A stretch of DNA of 64,000 nt, taken from positions 69,328,678 to 69,392,677 of the forward strand of contig JAMXBB010000007.1 in the NCBI GenBank assembly GCA_024138015.1, read 5' to 3'. The DNA is from Lumnitzera littorea. Taxonomy: Eukaryota; Streptophyta; Magnoliopsida; Myrtales; Combretaceae. A program made the translations under genes and the position numbers. The stretch's first letter is position 1. Each line of letters starts with the position of its first letter. The notes beneath the pieces were generated by a model. It saw only the letters and a list, made by a program, of their open reading frames with translations, was not told the origin of the DNA and made no database searches. This document shows, in pieces, positions 60,451 to 64,000 of this stretch.

Positions 60451-60667
60451 TCCTCCTTCATTGTTAGCTAATAATAACCCAGTCTAAGTGATCGAAGGTA
60501 TAGTGCTTGGGACTAAATGTGGTTGGTACAGGTCCCTAAATGGAGCTCCTCGAGGACTCGGGTGCCCTCTTCTATCCGGAGGCATTTAAGGAGCGAGGCA
60601 TTATGTCCTCATCTGTAAAGTACATTATTGATCAATGTATAGTTAGTTGCAGCATAGGCGGGCTTCT

Positions 60668-61246
60668 TCACTTCAGCTCATTCCTCAAGTAATGCCCCCT
60701 TCCTAAGGTATTGTGCAAGGGGGTCCATGCAAGAGGGCCCATGCAAGAGGGCTCGGTGTTTACTTCCGTCGTTTCTACAACATGTTGCTGTTGTACCCCT
60801 GTGCTTCGCTCAAGGAGATACTGTATAAAGAGCAGCTTATCATAGTCATGCGATGTAAGGATGGTGAATGAAGTTATCCTAAATAATTTATCTGCATCTG
60901 TATTTTCTATCCGGGGGATCTTATTGACTTCCCATGAAGCGAATTTCATAAAAAGGCCATATACTAAATGTAAGTACTTGGCCATTGTTTTGCCCTTAGT
61001 CCCGTATTGTCCCTTGACCTACTGTACAGCTAACATGGAGTTTGAGTGTATACTAAGCTTTTCTACTTTAATGTCTTTGGCAATTTTTAGTTGGTATATA
61101 TTTAACTTCATTGTTACTCATTGGGAAACCAAACTTTAAGGAATAAAGGATTTTTGTTCCATATGGGCCTTGTAATATGATATCGACCCTACTCTGCCAG
61201 TTAGTGGAGTTGAGGCACGTCTATTTTAGTGTATTCTGCTATGAAG
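60668..61246 (-). pseudogene. Tat-like element RNase H fragment
   Basis: The 105-codon frame (60,668-60,985) opens with MAKYLHLVYGLFMKFASWEV and IPRIENTDADKLFRI, the C-terminal part of the RNase H domain typical of Tat-lineage pol (usual pattern IPR.EN..ADALS). Upstream frames to 61,246 carry weaker similarity and end where unit G begins. The residue pattern ADKLF replaces ADALS. Confidence 0.82.
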
Positions 61247-63668
61247 TGTAAGCTCCACAACTAACCACTTGGGATTCCGATCGGTTGAAAGATCCGAACG
61301 AGACTAAATTATAAAATAAATCTAGGAATATTAGTAAAAATGATCCCGTAAGTTTGAATTTAAGAAAATAAGTGATAAAATAAAAGAATATAAAATTTCA
61401 AAATTTTAAGTATATAACTCGTTATTTATCAAAAATATGTAAAATACATTCCGATAACTAATGAATCGCTAAAGATAAATTATATGTATACTAAAAATCA
61501 TAGAATGACCTAAATAATATTTAGGAATATTTATTTGTACTATATATGAATTTACATATAGGTAGAAATACGCGTAATTACTTAAAATATGCGAAATGTG
61601 CTAAAATAATACTAAATAATTAAAGAAAATTCATAATTAATTATGGAAAAATAAAGAAAAATCAGAAAAAATAAGTAATGATCCAAATTTCCATTGTGGC
61701 AGCTGGGGAAAATAAGAAAAAAATTAGCCAATTAAATTAGAACAACACAAAAGGCAAATTGGAAGAAGATAAGGCAATTGTCTAATCAAATTAATGCACA
61801 ATAATTCCCCAAGATCTCTATAAATACCCCAAATTTTTCATAAACTCATTTTGGATGTCAAGAAGCTTAGAAAATTAGAGAGAGTCAAAATTGAGAGTAA
61901 ATTAGGGTTTTACAAAAATTTAGCAAAAATTTAGCAAAAATCTATATAATTAGGGCTTTTAAGGAGAACACAAACCCGACGAGCAACTAGGAGTGGACGG
62001 CCACCACTACCACATGGTGGTGGCAGCGTCCAGGTAGGCTGGCACACCCATGCTACCGACGGTGGCTGGAGCCACCCAAATCAGTGAGTTCAATTTCAGC
62101 TTAATTTTGTGTAATTTTATAAAAATAGTAAATATTCTTAGAAAATTATGAATTTTATTATTCTAGAATATTTTAGTATGTATTTTTTAGAAAAAATATT
62201 AGTTTGATGATAATATGTCCCATAATATATAGTCCTTAAGAAATCATATAAAATTGAACATGTTTCAGTTTAGAAATAAATGACCTTAAGAGTATAGTTT
62301 TGAGCTCAAAATTTTTGTGTAGACTATTTAGGTGATATAAAATAATGCCATGAAGCCCTTTTTCAAAAATGAATTTTCAAAAATTTTAGATAATTTTTAG
62401 GCCTTAAAATGAGGCATAAAATGAGTAATTTAAAGTTAATTAAGTAATTAAATAGTTAATTGCTGATTTAGTGAATAATTATATGTTTTAGGATGTTGAA
62501 ATTTGATGAAGTATGATACTTGTAGCATTTAGGGTGTTAGATGTAATTATTAGGCTAATTATGTAGTAAATAAGTAATAGGAAAAAATAGTAAATTTTAA
62601 GTTAAATTTTGTAAATTAAGGTAATTAGCGTAAAATCTGATATAGGATGAATTTAGACATTTTGAAATGATAAATATTATATGTGTATTATGTACATAAT
62701 AAGTAATAGTACGTAATATGCAATTATTGGAAATATAATAAATAGAAGATAGTAAGATAAAAATTGATATTATATAAATAATAGGGATATATAATCAATC
62801 TAATAGAAAACTTAAATTTATGTAATTATATGAAAAATATAAAAATTTCTCACATTAGAAGTAAATTCAGTACACTTAATTAGGGGTAAATTCGGTTCTA
62901 GTTCGATTTTCTAAATTAGGGGTAATTATGGTATTTAGGATATCTAGAAGTAATGTGATTAATTTCACATTATGAGTTGAAACGAGTTTCTAGGATTCAG
63001 ATATAAAACAGTACTTAGAAATTGAATTAGAACTTAATTTAAAAAATTGATGTAGAAACTGAACCCGAACCTAGCCCCAAACCCAGAATAATTATAAAAG
63101 ATTTGAGAACCTAGATAACTGGATACATTAAACCCTAAACAAAAGATAACAATAAACATTATAGGATAAAACCAACCTATAATAGTTATATGAAAAAATA
63201 AAACCACGTTTGTGTTATAGGGATGATAGACGATAGCTTGAGCAAGTAAGACCTCAAGTGAGGGAGCGAAGAGTACAGGTAAGTTGGGATTAATACGTTG
63301 CTGTATTTTGGAGGCTTGAGATTATACTTGGTTATGCTTGTTAGATAGTTGGTTGTGTGCATGTGCTTGATTATGAGTGGTGCTATGATTCTATTTGTTG
63401 TTCTAGCTTATATCGTATAATGTGATCAATTACCCTAAAATGACCTTAACAAAGATATGACTTATAATCTTAAATCAGACCTGCATAGCAACCCATTAGG
63501 GGAAACTTAGGACTCTCTAACCAAATACCGATCTCTTCGAAAGGGATAGCGCTGGATAGCATAATGGGTCCCTTCTTCATCCTTAGTTGAACTAAGTGAT
63601 AGGTGAGGAGGTCATAGCAAGAGTGAAGTCAATGGTTTGAAAGTAGTCGCGGGAGGAGTGGTGTCTCC
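61247..63668 (+). mobile_element. Long LTR-like unit G (truncated, about 2,422 bp)
   Basis: It starts TGTAAGCTCCACAACTAACCA, close to unit B's start, lacks about 40 bp soon after, then follows B closely. TATAAATA is at 61,819-61,826, a CCACCACTACCACATGGTGG leader at about 62,010, GTGAGT at 62,084-62,089, and the GGACTCTC and GTGATAGGTGAGGAGGTC blocks at 63,500-63,615. Similarity stops at about 63,665, so the last 650 bp (hairpin, splice-like block, terminus) are missing. The right side passes straight into RT. No right-hand duplication can exist. Confidence 0.8.
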
Positions 63669-64000
63669 TCTAGGCATGCCTTGTTGAGGTCAGTGTAGTC
63701 AACACATATGCACCACTTTCCATTTGCTCTCTTGATGAGCACTGTGTTAACAAGCCACGTGGGGTATTTCTCGTGCTAAACGAAGCCTACTCGAAGCAGC
63801 TTCTATACTTCCTCCTCAATCGCAACTTAACATTCAAGGATGACGTGTCGTTTCTTTTGCTTGATAGGTCAAATGGCAAGATTGACATTAAGGTGGTGAG
63901 TAGCCTCCAGTATGTTGATAATCCCCTACATGTCTTATAGGGTGGATGCAAAGACGTCTAAGTTTTACTTGAGGAATTATGTTTGTTCAGGCTTATTGTT
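63669..64000 (-). pseudogene. Tat-like element reverse transcriptase, N-terminal part
   Basis: Minus-strand frames contain NLDVFAS near 63,955, PIKQKKRHV near 63,860, EKYPTWLVNTVLIKRANGKW and CVDYTDLNKACLEE (63,760-63,670). This is the conserved start of the gypsy RT fingers and palm. The sequence then breaks into unit G. The catalytic YxDD block and the rest of RT are missing from the window. Confidence 0.88.

Larger units (their letters stand above)
50981..64000 (-). mobile_element. Tat-lineage-like Ty3/gypsy element (partial) with antisense gene
   Basis: Minus-strand order from the right edge is RT (64,000-63,669), RNase H (about 61,246-60,668), integrase (about 60,450-59,497), then a plus-strand gene (52,394 to about 58,530), a polypurine tract (51,854-51,839) and an LTR-like region. 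An extra ORF in antisense between pol and the 3' LTR is a known feature of Tat-lineage elements such as Grande and RIRE2. Two long LTR units (F, G) are nested inside. Gag, protease and the 5' LTR lie beyond the window. All frames are broken. The left edge is approximate. Confidence 0.75.

Overview
The window is eukaryotic, nuclear plant DNA, most likely from a eudicot. It is AT-rich and holds one multi-exon nuclear gene in a dense bed of nested, decayed LTR retrotransposons and one Mutator-like element. Nothing bacterial, organellar or CRISPR-like was seen.

The gene. On the minus strand, seven exons between 30,070 and 24,390 join in frame into a 910-residue protein with three tandem CCCH zinc fingers. 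It looks like the plant C3H65/EMB1789 type, related to animal ZC3H4/6/8. Intron 1 has a non-canonical GC donor and exon 3 has a tandem NAGNAG acceptor.

Layout, left to right. 1-3,977: Ty3/gypsy element 'gypsy-1', minus strand, with RNase H/RT, protease, gag, a Met-initiator PBS and an 854-bp LTR. 5,395-7,768 (E), 11,441-15,613 (C) and 16,234-19,685 (A): long non-coding LTR-like units, separated by unreadable AT-rich DNA. 19.7-23.4 kb: tandem duplications and weak ORFs. 24.4-30.1 kb: the CCCH gene. 30,750-34,863 (D): another long unit, starting 680 bp upstream of the gene's start codon. 35.2-40.5 kb: a decayed Mutator-like element (PB1-like ORF, MuDR N-terminal fragment) followed by a plant mobile domain (PMD, MAIN-like) pseudogene and a hairpin minisatellite; a solo LTR of the gypsy-1/2 type sits inside. 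40,533-49,508: element 'gypsy-2', minus strand, with two LTRs and unit B (43,456-46,393) inserted in its RT. About 51-64 kb: a Tat-lineage-like gypsy element on the minus strand (RT, RNase H, integrase) with a plus-strand antisense gene that has its own TATA box; units F (53,037-56,795) and G (61,247-63,668) are inserted in it.

Main observation. Seven long (2.4-4.2 kb) units with TG..CA-type ends cover about 23 kb, over a third of the window, and no retrotransposon protein can be read in any of them. C, D and F have perfect 5-bp target-site duplications; B and E have 4/5 matches. They look like solo LTRs of one long-LTR lineage. Several share a layout: a TATA box, a short CCACC-rich leader, a GTGAGT donor-like site, and a distal TACTRAG...YAG block that resembles a branch point and 3' splice site. 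All coordinates and similarities were read by eye, with no alignment or database search.
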